Position numbers and translations under genes: made by a program. A DNA stretch of 64,000 nucleotides from Anthopleura xanthogrammica (lineage: Eukaryota; Cnidaria; Anthozoa; Actiniaria; Actiniidae). The stretch's first letter is position 1. Each line of letters starts with the position of its first letter. Shown one piece after another: positions 43,881 to 63,897 of the stretch. The notes beneath the pieces are model-generated. The model had not been told where the DNA came from. It made no database searches and was given only the letters and a program-made list of their open reading frames with translations. The stretch is from positions 16,155,291 through 16,219,290 of the forward strand of contig OZ025206.1 of the NCBI GenBank assembly GCA_964019055.1, in the 5' to 3' direction.

Positions 43881-46800
43881 ATGAGCAAGAAGAAGGACTC
43901 TGAAAGTAAGAAAGCTTGAATTTTTATGATCTCTTTTTTTCGTTTTTCTCTTCACTTGGTACAAAACTTAATGCTGATTCTTTTTCAGCTGAAGAGGCGG
44001 TTTTATCTTACCTTACGAAAAACAACAGGCCTTATAGTGCAGGTAGGAACAGATAAAAAACTTTTATCACTTTCTTTCATGTTAAAGTTTTTTGAGTAAC
44101 AAAATGAAGAATATTTCAGGTTTTCTAACCTTAACGTTTCAATGCTGTTTTTTACTTTCAGTTGACATTTTTACAAATTTACACAAGGAATTTGGAAAAA
44201 CAGTAAGTATAAAGAGTGCGTACATCAAATATTGAGTGTGCTTTGGTATTTTGAATCGGTATGGGTATTGTCATGGGGCATTTCCAAGATATAGAGTGGC
44301 TGAAGGGTATATTCATAGTTCATAGAGGGGTGCGTACCTACCACTCTATATGTTAACCCTGGCATACTTTAGTACTCCCCTATATATTCTGATAATCAGT
44401 ATCAATAAATCTTGTTAGCTTAGGCATAGCATTTCCCTTGGATATAATGTTTGAGTAGAGATGCAAATATAATTATATATCCATGGATAGAACTCAAACA
44501 TACAACCTGAGGTTTGAAGTGGAAAAACATTATTCCCAGGAAAGGTCTAATAAGCTCACCATATTTACTTGTTGAAGTGTCCCGCCCCCATTTAAGCACT
44601 GCTCCCAATTAAGCACCGCATATGAGAGCAAAATATCAAGGAGCGCCGCCATCAAAAAGCGTTGTCCCTGAATCAGCGCTGCAACTGAAACTCTAATAAT
44701 TTAAAGAGCGCTGCGGCAGTTTATCAAGTAAATAGGGTACAAATTCATTTTTTATGACAAATTTGTAAAATAAAAGACAAACAAGAACCTATTACATCTA
44801 TTAAAAACATTAATACAAGGTTACTGTTTTGTCTTCTCTTATAAACAGGCAGTGCAAAAAAGCCTAGAAAACCTTGCTACACAGAGTAAAATAAAAGAAA
44901 AGCTGTATGGAAAACAAAAAGTATATGCTCCACTGCAGGTATGAAGGAAATCATGGACAGAACCAGGAAATTCTGAAAGGGGAAACCAAGACGAAATAGC
45001 GTTATAGCCAAAATGAATTCTAAAAAAGCAAAGGCAATGTTTGAAAAGAATCCCTTGCAAAAGGGGGTGCTAGCATGCTTCAACCCTCTGCTAAATCTGA
45101 CCTGCTATTAGATTTTAGGGTAAATTATTTACATAGACAATTTTTAGCTGCTATTATAGATTTGCAGCATGTCGGAATACAGCTCAATTGGAGGACAAAA
45201 CTGTAGGCTCCATTCTCAGGAGATACCTATCAGACAATGATTTTTATATTTCCGGATGTCTGGGTTTCTGGTTTCCGTTGATCAAAATAATTACTGACTT
45301 AAGGTGTTGAAGCCTTGACTGACTGAAGCCAAAACCATTCTGGGTTTTAAGTTGATTCAATGTTTTGGCTGTGTTGTTATAAAAAATAGGTCTTAGCTGA
45401 AAGCAGGTCTGGAGTGAAAGCCTTTTAAATCAAAGGATACTCTTGTCAAGTACCAATTCACCTTCTTAATGGCATTATTGTTTTCTTTCTTTAGGATCAC
45501 TTTGGTGATTATAATGAAAATGAAATAAAAACACTGGATGATCAAATAAACAAACTACAAGCAAAACTCAAGACGCTACAAGAAACATACAAGTCCAATG
45601 AATCTAGTAAATATAATGTTACAGTGTGACATGCAAAAGTATGACCACTTTTAATATATTCGCATACTTCTGTGCATGGGCTTTATGCTGCAAACGAGTT
45701 TTTACATGCCTTATTTGGTAAAACTAGACAGCTTCACATCAAATGTGTCAGTTTAACATACAAAATGTCGTGCACAGAGGTATGCCAATACATTAAATGT
45801 GGTCATACTTTTGCGTGCTGCACTGTAATTAACTTATTTACATAACTGGGTATACTGGTATATATGATAGGGATTTCATTAGAAGCTGGGAACCGGTGAA
45901 CTTTTGCATCCACTTTCCATATCTGAGCTGCCTACTAATGCCATTCCACTTCCCAATTGTACCTGTTACTTTGGGGCCCTTCATTGATACAGTCGCCTAA
46001 TTAAGTAAGCCATCTGCCTACTTGAAATTTTAATGAAATCCCTGTACTATCACTTTTATCATTGTTAACTTACACATAACCCCTCGTGTGCAGTGCAAAA
46101 GTAATATGAAAATACTATGAAAATATGAATAATGCTCTAATGGTTGCCACTAAGAAGTTTCTAACCCTTGGAATCCACTTGTCTCCCCCCCCCCCCCCCC
46201 CCCCCGCCCACAATTTATTTTTGCACCTCTGCCCTGAGGCATTAGGAATGTTCTTGGTATTGACTCAGTGGGGATTTTTCTACTGCTGATGCATAGTATC
46301 ATATTTACCTCCCAGTTTTGTTTTTTTGAATGCTGATTGTTTTGATAATAAATTATTTTGATATAGATCTGAGAAAACTCAATGGCAGTTTAACCACAGA
46401 AGAAGCAACAGAAAAACTGGCAGAGCTTGTAAAGAAGGTTAGTTCAGATGACGTAATGCTTTTGCTACCCTTGCACTGGATGATATTCCAGATTTAGTGC
46501 CAGAATAAATGGTTTCAATATTTCTGCTATTTGTTAATTCTTGCAGATTGAAGGATATGAAAAAAGACTTGCAAAAATAAAATCTGGTAGGTACAAAAAA
46601 AAAAGTTCCTTTGACTTCATAAATATGTACATCTTATACAACTATGTCAAACAATTGAATGAAGCAAATTATGAGTTATTACATGATTCTCATTTGTTTT
46701 ATGCAGTGTCCCTGCTTTTATTCAAAAAATTTTATTTTATTCATAAGTTTGAAATATTTAAAATAAATTATTGTTTTTCAGCTGAAAACCATGTAACTCC

Positions 46801-47764
46801 CAAAGAAAAAGATGCTGTAAGTAAAACTTATTGGACTCAGGCACAAATTGATATCATGTGTTGAAAGACCTGTCAATAATATACTCTAAAACCCCCACTC
46901 TTTCTTGCCGTTTGAGATCACCATCCTATTTCTTTTTTTAGATCTACAAGAACCACAAGACTTCAGTAACATTGTGGAGAAAGAGAAAACGAATGGTAAT
47001 ATTATATTTTGAGTAAACATAAATAAATGTTTCATTATGTATTCTACAACTTTTTTCAAATGTTTTTTTTGCTGATACTGGTGAAAGAGAAATGCCAGTT
47101 GGGCTACCGTTGCCCAAAACAAATGTGTTAGTAAGAGCAGAGTGAAACAACTAGTAATTAATGCGATTCATGTAAAACAATTAGTTGACTAAGTAACAAA
47201 AGAGCCCTTAAATTAATTCTTGCCTCAGAATTATATTCTTAGATTCACCACATCCGTTAACTGATGAATCACAAAGCATTCAGTCGAGGTTTCAAGGTTC
47301 AAATTTGAATAATTCTTTTTTTGCCACCTAAATTGAATGCTTTGTGTTTGTCCAGTGAATTGAAAAATGAAAAATGGTGATTACAATGGAAGTCTTAGCA
47401 ATGAAACAACTCTCAGTTATTTGTTTGTTAATTCATTCAATTCACAGTGTACAGACATCATCAATTCTATTCTTGAAGGATATCCAAAACCAAAGAAACA
47501 ACTTATAGTAAGTACAGTGTAAACAAATTTGTTAACAGTTGACATAACTTAATTCTGTTCTTAGTTTCGCTACAATTGTACTCCTATGCAGTCGCTAAAA
47601 GCGTCGTCACACAATGCTCTCTCCCCTAAGTAGCAGTATAATTGATACATCTATTTATTTAACTCCCTAAATATTTTTTTGTAACTAACTTATAATTTTT
47701 ATAATAGGAGGATGTTGGCCTTGAAACTGATGAAGAATATGGTGCAGTATTACCAAAAGCTTAG
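43881..47764 (+). CDS. PSMC3IP: PSMC3IP / HOP2 meiotic recombination cofactor
   Basis: A 212-residue nuclear protein that, with MND1, stimulates RAD51/DMC1 strand exchange in meiosis. Eleven coding exons: 43881-43905, 43989-44042, 44162-44202, 44849-44938, 45495-45606, 46367-46437, 46547-46586, 46782-46816, 46942-46995, 47448-47507, 47708-47764. An N-terminal winged helix runs from about 8 to 75 (EEAVLSYLTKNNRPYSAVDI, YGKQKVYAP). Long coiled coils follow at about 84-155 (DDQINKLQAKLKTLQE). A conserved WRKRKRM segment is near 166-172, and the acidic end is DEEYGAVLPKA. Length is near human HOP2 (217). ATTAAA at 47782 may be the poly(A) signal. Pairing with a ribosomal gene promoter is odd for a meiotic factor. 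Confidence 0.95.
45163..45230. mobile_element. MITE family 1, half copy e
   Basis: gcagcatgtcggaatacagc...tcaattggaggacaaaac matches the left half of the family, including ctcaggag. The right terminal repeat is absent. It lies in PSMC3IP intron 4. Confidence 0.65.
46185..46205. repeat. Poly-C run, about 21 bases
   Basis: An uninterrupted C homopolymer in PSMC3IP intron 5. Its true length is uncertain, as with any long homopolymer. Confidence 0.9.
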
Positions 47765-48377
47765 TGCTATATAATACATGTATTAAAAGTTTTAATTCCT
47801 TTTATTTTGAATTAGGAAGCCGAAATTTTGGAGATTTAGAAAAAAAAATATACAAAAATTAAGTATATGTCAAGTATGTCAAGTTTATGCCAAGTATGCT
47901 GCTCATTACACCAGGTGACCAGTATGTAAATATGAGAAAGAGGTATAGAAAAATAAGTAAGAAAATGTGTTGGAGTGGACTGGGACTTAACAGGGGAGAG
48001 TTGCATCATCAATTGATTTTAGAACATTCGCTGTTCAAGATGGTTGGTTGTATGTTTAATGACAGTAACCCTTTCCTATTTTGGTAGGGTTATCAAATTC
48101 TCATTTTGAGGTACGGATAAAGGCATAAATTTCATGTCTTTTTGAAAAGAATTCCTAAAAATTCACCAGGCCTTAATCCTCTGCACTGAAAAAAAGCAGA
48201 CATTACCAAAGCTGTAAAACTTGACAATATTCAAAGTGTGCATGTAAATAGCAGGAAAAATTCCTATATATTTATAACATATATATCAAAGGCTAGAATG
48301 ATATTCAAGTCACTAAACTAATGCTTAGAGTAAGAGAGAGAGGTAGGGAGAGGCATTCAGCCAATAGCCCAGTGTCA

Positions 48378-48517
48378 ATATTCTTGCCGAGTGATCACGC
48401 ACAAAGCAATTCAAGATGAGGCTCCAGGGGAAAAAAAAGAATACATTAGGATTACTTCATTGCTTCCCTGGAACTTCCTCTTAAATTGCTTTGTGCATGA
48501 ACACTCAACCAGAATAT
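48378..48517. mobile_element. Hairpin MITE
   Basis: atattcttgccgagtgatca...cgcacaaagcaatt pairs with aattgctttgtgcatgaaca...ctcaaccagaatat over ~34 bp. An inner pair (gaggctccagggga / tccctggaacttcctc) extends it. Confidence 0.7.
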
Positions 48518-48967
48518 CGAAAGTGGTCTTAATCCAAGTCCTCCAGTAATTCATTCGCAGGTTAATCATTTGTTACACAATTTTATAACATTGCTGTACA
48601 TTTTTGTTAAGGCTTGCCATACCAGAGGTAAAATAAATCGAGTTTCGATATAATCATGTATTCATCTGACTAGGAAGTTCAATGGTTTGTGAAATGCAAA
48701 TGAATGTTAAAACTTTGGTGATATTGTAAGCAAGTGGGTATGAAAAACACTAGCTTAATATCATGGGACCCTTGGCTTCAACCCTTATGGAGGCCCCATG
48801 CTAATATAGCATTTTTCGAAATTATTGTGCAACATATCTCATTCCATCTATATATTCTCATAATACACCTTCTTTCAAGAGTTCAAACTTGCAGCCTAAA
48901 AAGGACAATTTAATTTAATTTTTGAATCCTGTGAGGTTGAGAATGCCCTGCTCTGAAAATTACCTCC

Positions 48968-49055
48968 TTTTGACCAGCCGACATGTGTCAGTCAACAATC
49001 AGCTGAATCTTGGCCAACAGTGGTTGACCAACACATGTCAGCTGGTCATAATATT
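48968..49055. repeat. CAGCTGACA-word dispersed repeat
   Basis: gaccagccgacatgtgtcag and gaccaacacatgtcagctgg form inverted ends around tcttggccaacagtgg. Confidence 0.55.
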
Positions 49056-49768
49056 TAGGCATGACTACTGCCCTGCTCTCCCAGGTTTTCCAGACACTTT
49101 TAATGAAAAGGATTCCTTGATTTTCTAAGGAATAACCATTTTAAGTAGTTCATGGAAAGTTAGACCAGTGAAACTATATTGATGTCATTTACACTGTAAT
49201 TTTTAAAATCATTTAATTTTGATATTACATTAAAATAATTACTTTTAGATTTTCCCAGAGAAAAATAGACTGTCTGTACCATTAAAAAGGTGTAAGTATA
49301 ATGCCTTCCAACAATGCCCAGGACTATGTATGTTTAGGACTTCCTTGAAAAAAGAACTAATTTGTACGAACCATGCAAATCCATTGCTAACAATTGATGC
49401 TCTAGGAGTCTACCTAGCCAGCACAGGGCTGTAGCCACTAGTGTGGTTGGTCTAGTTTCTACAGGACCACTACTCTTTACTTTTTTGAAATATTAAATTT
49501 TAAGGTTTTCTTTTTTAACCGCAAACCAGGTTTCCCAACCAGGTCACTTCCCAATTAGTGGTATACAACATCTCAGGCTATCATTAAAAATAACAAAAAC
49601 TTAACAGCTCACAAATTTGTTTCCCTATACATCAGAATTCTGACTATATATCATAGCATAAAATAATGAATATAATCTTACTAGTAAATAATCATTTCTA
49701 GCTTGTATAACCAAATTTTATAGATGATGGGTGATTTTTAAAAGTAAGCTGTGACTTCTGTTGCTGAC

Positions 49769-50139
49769 TAAAGGCCCTGTTACATGTTATGATTTTTTTT
49801 AAATCATTTTGTATTGCAAAAATAATTATTGCAGGTTGCATGAGCTTTGTACTTTAATATCATACCCTTGCACAACTGTTTTTTTTTCTTTCAATTTTTT
49901 TGTTCCAGAAATAGTTACCTTGCAAGTAGAGTCTACTTTTATCTCCTCCATGGATGATTAAAGGAGAACTTTGCTAGCAGGGTAAGAAATAGTAGAAATA
50001 GTAGAGCTACCTTGTAACAGGTTGTTGGTAATACAAGTTGCAATGGAAATTGCATGATGTGTAAGAGTCCCATTCAAACTGCAAAAATTATTTTCAAGAC
50101 AAGTAAAATGAGAAATGGTCGCATGTAACAGGGCCTTTA
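49769..50139. mobile_element. ~370-bp inverted-repeat element, AAAGGCCCTGTTACATG termini
   Basis: taaaggccctgttacatg at 49769 is exactly mirrored by catgtaacagggcctttac at 50122. The inner arms are weaker (gattttttttaaatc, aaaattattttcaag). The ends closely match those at 57167-57564. Confidence 0.8.
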
Positions 50140-50304
50140 CTGAAGTGACAAACTAAGCATCTCGTATCCATTCCTCTTTTATTCATAAAATATCTATAAC
50201 TATAAAATTAAGGGTACTAATATTGACTACCGTCCCGATGCTATATGCTACTACTGGTAATCATTGGTTATTCTTTCATGTTCCTAAGTCAGAGTGAGTT
50301 ATTA

Positions 50305-53300
50305 TTAATTTGTAACCCAAACATAGTCGAGTAGTTTCATGACGTTTTCGTAGATTGTGAACACAAAGGCCACATCAAAGCAAACCCTTCCAAGTCGTGG
50401 AACTGTTCCCTTGTAGAAACTGCAATAATAATAAAATATTATATTTTTAATATAACAGACATAACACAGGGAGAACTACCATAATGACGATGCATGGTTA
50501 CATTTTTGTCTCTACTTATCGTACTAAGTTTTGGGTAGATTTTGTATGACTATCAAAAGCTTTTGTTATATGTTACCACTATCTTTATGGCTGTGTGCTG
50601 ATCGAGACAACAGTTGCGACAGGGAAATTGGGCAATACACTTGTGCCAACCAAACAAATTGTTTAGTACCTTTACATACTCTGATTGACAGCAGTGTACT
50701 GCCCGATTTCCCTGTTGTGACTATTGTCTCGATCAGCGAGTTGCAATGAAAACAGTAATAATCCTGTATTTTACTACCAGCTGACACAATCAACTGGCCA
50801 TTTGTCAGTTGTCAGCCAATAATTGGCCAACAATCAATGTCTGGCCAAAAAAAATAAAAGTGAGACTTGCAGTGTTGGTGAAATGCTGACAGCTGATTTG
50901 CCAACAGTTGCTAAGTGTTGATTGTTGGCTGGTCATATGCACACAATTGTCCAGTTATACCACAGGCATCAGGGCTCATGTAAATAAATGCATTTACTTA
51001 TCAAAACTACTTACGCTTTTGGGCCTTCATATTTTGCTATTCTAATGGCACAGTCTAGGGTATTTTTATATTTATTAGCTTCTAAACCCTATAAGGAAAA
51101 GTTCATTTCAAAAATTAATTAGAAATCGCAATATGTAGAAGCAGAGCATCAGGGGATGAATAGATGGGAAATGAGATGGGAAATGAGATGGGAAAAAATC
51201 ACCTCTAATAGACTCACCATTGCACACCCAGAAAACATCCTTACCCCTGTCAGTATTGGTTTGGGATGGTGGGGGTTGCAGTTTTCAAGGGATGTGGTTG
51301 GGATTGAATAAGGATGGGTTGAACATTAATCCCCTTGTGTGAGGCAGGTGTTTTCCCCATTGATAAGATCTTGAGGGTGCTATAGTGTTAAAGCCTGGTT
51401 TTGCGCTAGCAATGCAAGCATAACGACATACGCAAGCGCAGATAGTACTTTAAGGTTGACAATATTTTGTTCTGTCCAAATATAAAGGGGTCAACTATCC
51501 GTAAGACTATCTGCACTTGCATTTGTCCTTATGCTTGAGTCGCTAGTGTGAACCAGGCTTAAAAGAGAGAATACTTGCTAGATTCTTTACCTGCATTCTT
51601 GTCTTCACTACATCAACTGGAGTGTTTCCAAACACACTAGCAGCACCAGCAATACCACCAATGATAAATGTCTTTACAGAACCAATATCTTTCTTAGGGT
51701 CCCCTTCCTGGAGCCAGGACTTGAGGTTGGAGTAGACAAAAAATCGTATCATTTGATTTGTTCCTTGTTTAATCACAGTAGCAGTTAAACCTTTATAAAC
51801 ACCAGAAAATCCTGAAGAAAAATATTGAAATTATTAGGCTTGTCAAAATTTTCCAGATATTACACTCTAGGTTTTTTCATAAAGTCAAAAAATGAGTAGT
51901 TAAATAGTTGCACCACCTCAAATAACCAACCTAAAGGTTATATTTATCACTGTTTTTAAGACTACAAAAGTCATGAAGGGTTAATGGGCAATAGACTACC
52001 ATCAATGCATCAATCAAATAAATTGTTAGAGTATATAAAGGTACATAGGAACCATACTAGAAGGATTTATTTGTTTGACGATAGTCTATCGCTCATTAAC
52101 ATCACAACTTTTTCACAATCAGCATGTAGCAATGAAAACAGTGGTAACTGACCATTTCCAGGAACTAACAATATTTCATTCACACTGATGTGAAACGAGC
52201 AATCAGGTTACGAGTTTCAATGATGATAGAAGAAAGTCGTAAGTGTTATCATTAAATCCTGAACTCTGATTGATTATTCCAATAACTCTGTTATATATTG
52301 TCCACTCAGTTCAGCATTCAAATAAAGTTCTAGCTAGTAGTTGAATACTGTTATTCCTTATTTACCTTCAGTTTTAAGGATAGTACGGACACCACTAAAG
52401 AATCCCTTGTACTTTGGGTTTGGTTGCGTCTGATCATGTATAAACTTCACCTTAACCGTCTCCATGGGACAAACAATAAGGATAGCTTCTGATACCCCTG
52501 CACCAAGTCCTGCAGCAAGGGTCTGGACTTGCGTCATCTTTCCATTCTCATCTGACATCGAGTTCTTTAGATGTTCAAAAACTGAAAACCTTAAAAATGA
52601 AGGACAACATTTAATCAATGTCCTCTTGGTCACTATCAGGGTTCCCACTCATCTGGAAAAATAAAATTCCTTGACATTTCCCTTACCAAAGACCATTTTT
52701 CACTGACCACAATGTGCACTTTAATATTTTACAAAAAAATGATTGTTCGACCACAGGAAGCCCAACTGAAAATTCCAAATTTAAAACGATTTTTTGAAGA
52801 CTGACAGAAGTTCCCTGACTTTTCACTGACTCATGGGTTAATTGCAAAAATTCACTGACGAAATTCAAAATTCCCTGAACTTGAAAAAAAATCAGAATTC
52901 ACTGACATTTTCCTGACTGTGGGAACCGTTACTATAGTTACAAAGCTGAATATATCTGAGGTGAAGGTATTCAAAATTATTGTGTATGTTATAGTGGGAA
53001 AAAATTAAGAGAAAAAGTGTTTTTTGAAATCTTTTAATTTTTTGCATTACTCCACTTGGGCTACAGGGACCACGGAGCCCCTACCCCACGTTTTTAACCA
53101 AGAATGATTTTCTGTTATGAGTTGTCTAAAGTTTTGACATGACTTTAATGCAATAAATATGTTGTAATTAAATTACTCCTCAAAACCACGACACTGGAAA
53201 TCGCATTTCTGAGAGCCTCAATTTCAAAATTTTCAAAGGGGTGGGAGCTTTCCCACAGACTAGAACCCCCACTGAAAACTATGCTTTGTAGTTCCTGGAG

Positions 53301-55126
53301 CACAGATGTAATTGTTACAATAGTACGAAAAAATGATCCAATATTGAACAACTCACCTAACAGAAGCTTTTGGTATAGATCCATAAAGTAAAGAGCTCAA
53401 TCCTCTGTATAACCCTAAAATACCATGACCCTTAACTGTCTGCGATACACAATCTATTGGCCCTTTGTACTTTGGTAAAGCTGCTTTTTCATCCAGTTGT
53501 ATCTGTGTCTTGACATACTCCGTGGGAAAGGTACAACAGATTTCAAGGCCTCCAGCAATACCACCTAAAGAAACGTCACGGCATCAAAAAATCAAAATTA
53601 GGGAAAATATGTAGTCTTGTTGTTCATATACACTAAACAAATAATTTGTTTATTGGTTATATGAGGCAGGGAGTATGGGGCAATTGTCATCTAATATTTA
53701 CTAAAAAATTTCAATTTTTAACTGTGAATAAAAATGAGAAGATAAAAAACAAGATTTAACACTAGTCTAAGCCCAGCTGTCTCAATAAAGGATGCACATG
53801 GCTTGTATTCATGTGAACAATATCTCCACTAAATATCATGCATCTATACAAACACATCAATACTGAAGTCTTGTTCAGGTTAATCTAACTTACACATATT
53901 GGAGATTTTTGGGTCATAAACATTTCATTTTTTATGCCATATTTTCCTCCGTGCATTATGTCAGCTCTTTTGATGTTGGAATGTACATCACCAGTACACA
54001 CCCCCTTCACACCCCCCAACAATTACCAGAATTTTTTATGTTTACATTCATTATATTTATGTTCAAGCGACATCTACAGCCTGTTTAACTGTTCTTCTAG
54101 AAAGAATAAATACTTAGGAGCGTAAACTACAATTTAACCGTGGTAAACAAAAATTCTTAGCAAAGATTGTTACGTCGTTAACGCTGATTGACCATGTAAC
54201 GATGCACGACCACTTCAATCGCCACGTCGACACCAGAACAACAAATCCTCAAAACGCTTTCCAAAAATATTTTCTCTTTAAATTAGTTGAATAAGTTTTT
54301 ATCTTCTCTTGTTCTAAATCTTGTCATTTAGTTTTTTGGGGTAGTAGTACGAATACTTTGTAAGTGTATTCCATCAGATTGCCCTTCTATTGTCAAATAT
54401 CTTACTATGACGTTGGCTGGAGTCGTCACGTACATGTACTGCATGAGGAAAACAATAGATCTACAAGCAATACAGTTGTATCGTCGTACCACAAGTATGC
54501 ATTCAGAAAATCCCGAAAGATTTTACGAAGTTAAGTCCTAGATTTTTAAGGCTACTGACTTGATTGTAAAGAATTAAAAAAGGTCTAGGGTGACATGAAG
54601 CTGATCGATGGTGGAACATGAAGGATCCAAAGGCTTGAAAAACGACCTTTGAACCGATCCAAAGACAATAAAAGTACAAGGCAAAGCTTCGAGAAAAACG
54701 ATATTTATAAATTAAAAAAACTCACAAACCAAACCAACTATGCATACAAAATCAGAAGGAAGAGGAAAAAGTCAAATTTTGGATTCAAGGACCGTGTAAG
54801 AGAGCAGATCAGAGTAAAACTGCTTAAGCTTTATATTGAGCCATGTTTGAATTAAACTTAAACAATAAAATTAACTAGACTTGAAAGATCTTGGACTTCT
54901 TGCTCAGAAGGGTCTCTAACCTTCGTGGTTATTCGGTAAAAACAAATGAAATATGATTAAAAATTATAATATTGATGAATTTACCTGCTAAAACAGCCTT
55001 GACTGGATGACGTCTTGTGCTACCTCCACCACCAACTGAAGCACACAGTCTGTTTCGGTAGAATTTAGCCGGATCAGGGACAGCTACGAGAGATCCTCGA
55101 TTATAAGACTCCACGACAGAAGACAT
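50305..55126 (-). CDS. SLC25A1: Mitochondrial tricarboxylate (citrate) carrier
   Basis: A 327-residue inner-membrane carrier exchanging mitochondrial citrate for cytosolic malate, supplying acetyl-CoA for lipid synthesis. Coding exons, minus strand: 55126-54985, 53564-53357, 52589-52366, 51811-51591, 51088-51015, 50419-50305. The threefold mitochondrial-carrier repeat is clear. The signature P-x-[DE]-x-x-[KR] occurs as [16 protein letters not shown] and TPVDVVKT. Citrate-carrier-specific blocks include [48 protein letters not shown] and [15 protein letters not shown]. The N-terminus (about 50 residues before the first helix) is slightly longer than in the 311-residue human protein and rich in Gly/Ser. 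The start is the first ATG of the exon. Confidence 0.96.
50595..50735. mobile_element. Hairpin element (single end also at 8567-8604)
   Basis: gtgctgatcgagacaacagt...tgcgacagggaaat pairs with atttccctgttgtgac...tattgtctcgatcagc. gatgatcgagacaacagttg...caacaggg at 8569 in SLC22 intron 4 is a lone related end. Confidence 0.7.
50775..50945. repeat. CAGCTGACA-word dispersed repeat, longest copy
   Basis: Made of overlapping words such as cagctgacac, caactggcca, tgtcagttgtcagcc, ttggccaacaat and gtgttgattgttggctgg. The ends are roughly inverted. It lies in the last intron of SLC25A1. Confidence 0.55.
51388..51562. mobile_element. MITE with TTAA-flanked AAGCCTGGTT termini
   Basis: ttaaagcctggttttgcgct...agcaatgcaagcataa pairs with ttatgcttgagtcgctagtg...tgaaccaggcttaa. 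TTAA edges recall piggyBac-like or Kolobok-like targets (inference). It ends about 28 bp from the SLC25A1 exon at 51591. Confidence 0.7.
51955..52115. mobile_element. Hairpin element in SLC25A1 intron 3
   Basis: aaaagtcatgaagggttaat...gggcaatagactacc is loosely paired with gatagtctatcgctcattaa...catcacaactttt. The arms are about 45 bp with several mismatches. Confidence 0.55.
52637..52930. mobile_element. MITE family 2 (CAGGGTTCCCAC termini), copy 2
   Basis: Collinear with 13551-13853 (cccactcatctggaaaaata, gactttt-cactgact words, cctgactgtgggaacc). The right end abuts GTTAC instead of CCTG. It lies in SLC25A1 intron 2, 48 bp from the exon at 52589. Confidence 0.8.
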
Positions 55127-56746
55127 CGTGATTTATATGTGCATTAAGGTAGGTGAAAAGAGGAAATGGCTACAAAACCCTTGGTTCTTACTCCAACAGA
55201 CGTACAGCTAGTATTTTGTTTTCGTAATGATCGATGGTATGGTTCGAGGTTCATAAGCGATCTGATTGGTCCGTCTTGATGGCTATTGTCTCAGAAGTGC
55301 GTGATTGGATCAGATTTATCACATGTTCATTTATTTTGGCTGGTTTGCATGATAGGATATGGTTGTTGTTCAGGGTGGAGCATTTAGTACAGAAAATGAA
55401 AATACTTTCCTCAGTACGAAACAGTAATTATTAGAGCAAGTCTTTTTAAGTGTAACCAAATGATGCAGGAAAATTGGAGGCCCCAAAAAGTGGATGAGAA
55501 AAATCGTTTCAAAAAAGGAAAAAAAATGGAAAGAGAAAAATTCATTTTAATAATTAAAAACTTTTCAATCATTGTTTTTTCTTTCAGATAGTTTATTTTG
55601 TATGCATTTCTTTTGTAAACACTTGGATACACCATGTTCAAATCAGCCTGCCATAGTAATGGGCAGACCAAATCCATTTGGGTGTAAAATTTCCCCATTT
55701 CAGATCACTGTCACTCCCTTATTCTTAAGAATAAGAATAAAATTCTTTGAGTTGTATCCATATTCATACATGTTTTCTCATGTGCAACCGTTAAATAAAG
55801 AAATGATACTCAATGGAATGATATGTGGTCTATAATGGAAAATTTGCCCAAGTGCATTTGTTCCATTGGGAGGAAGTTGGATGTAGGCATATTATTTTAA
55901 AAAATGTTCAGAAAGAGAACATTGTTAGAGTTTGTCAGGTCTCTCCATTGATTTGAGGGTTTTTCTTCAAGATCACCCAAGAGGTTATTTCAAGGTTTGA
56001 TAAAATTTAAAAAAATTGTTGTTTAGTATATTTTGTTGATATTGTAACATTGTAAAGGTACTCATCATCCTGCATCAGTATTTTTATTATTTTATTCTTC
56101 AATACATTCCAGTTGATAACTTTTTTAACAAACACCATTTATTTACAATTTTTTCCTTGTAGTTTTACAACTTTTTTTTTTAATGATAGTCATGTTCATT
56201 TACCAATAATTATACTTGAAATCCATGAAGTACTTTAGCCTAGAGATGAAATTATTTGACAGCCTAGAAAAACGTATGCGAAGTAAAAATTAATGTCGAC
56301 TTGCTAGTTTTCAAGCAATGGAAAGCTATTGCAGAGAATATTGTACAATGTATATGCCATGAGTGTGAAATGAAACATTCACAGTACAGGAATGCTTTAC
56401 TTTGACTGTAATGATGCTGTGACAGTCCTATCGATGATTTTGATTATCTTGACTTGTTCGATAATTTTGTGGTCATATATAATCTACTCTATAGTATACT
56501 CTATTCATACCAAAAGCACTCTAGGTATTGCTATGAAGCCTGCCTTGTCCTAATGCACTTGAATGAATCCTCAAGCAGAATTTAAGTTAACAAAGTTACA
56601 AACAGCATTTCTGCAAAATATTAATATTTACAAACTGCAGCACACAAGACCCTTGGGCTTCCTGTGTTCTCTCAAGGTTATCAACCACCACCTTTACCAC
56701 TATTTTCAACAGTGTCACTAAATGTGCATCAAAATATAGACGGACT
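55127..56746. other. Intergenic spacer between SLC25A1 and gamma-tubulin
   Basis: 1.6 kb holding the SLC25A1 promoter (right of 55127) and the gamma-tubulin 3' UTR. AATAAA-type signals on the minus strand occur near 56138 and 56083-56096. No gene or clear repeat family is seen. Frames at 55411-55835 on both strands overlap and look random. Confidence 0.55.

Positions 56747-63897
<7,151 letters not shown>

Larger units (their letters stand above)
47765..50304. other. Convergent intergenic region, PSMC3IP to SLC25A1
   Basis: Holds a hairpin (48378), a CAGCTGACA-word repeat (48968) and a large inverted-repeat element (49769). Otherwise it is AT-rich sequence with no recognised gene. Confidence 0.6.

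Noticed and set aside
44839..45083. Two minus-strand frames over PSMC3IP exon 4
   Set aside because: Antisense to a confirmed coding exon and to intron sequence.
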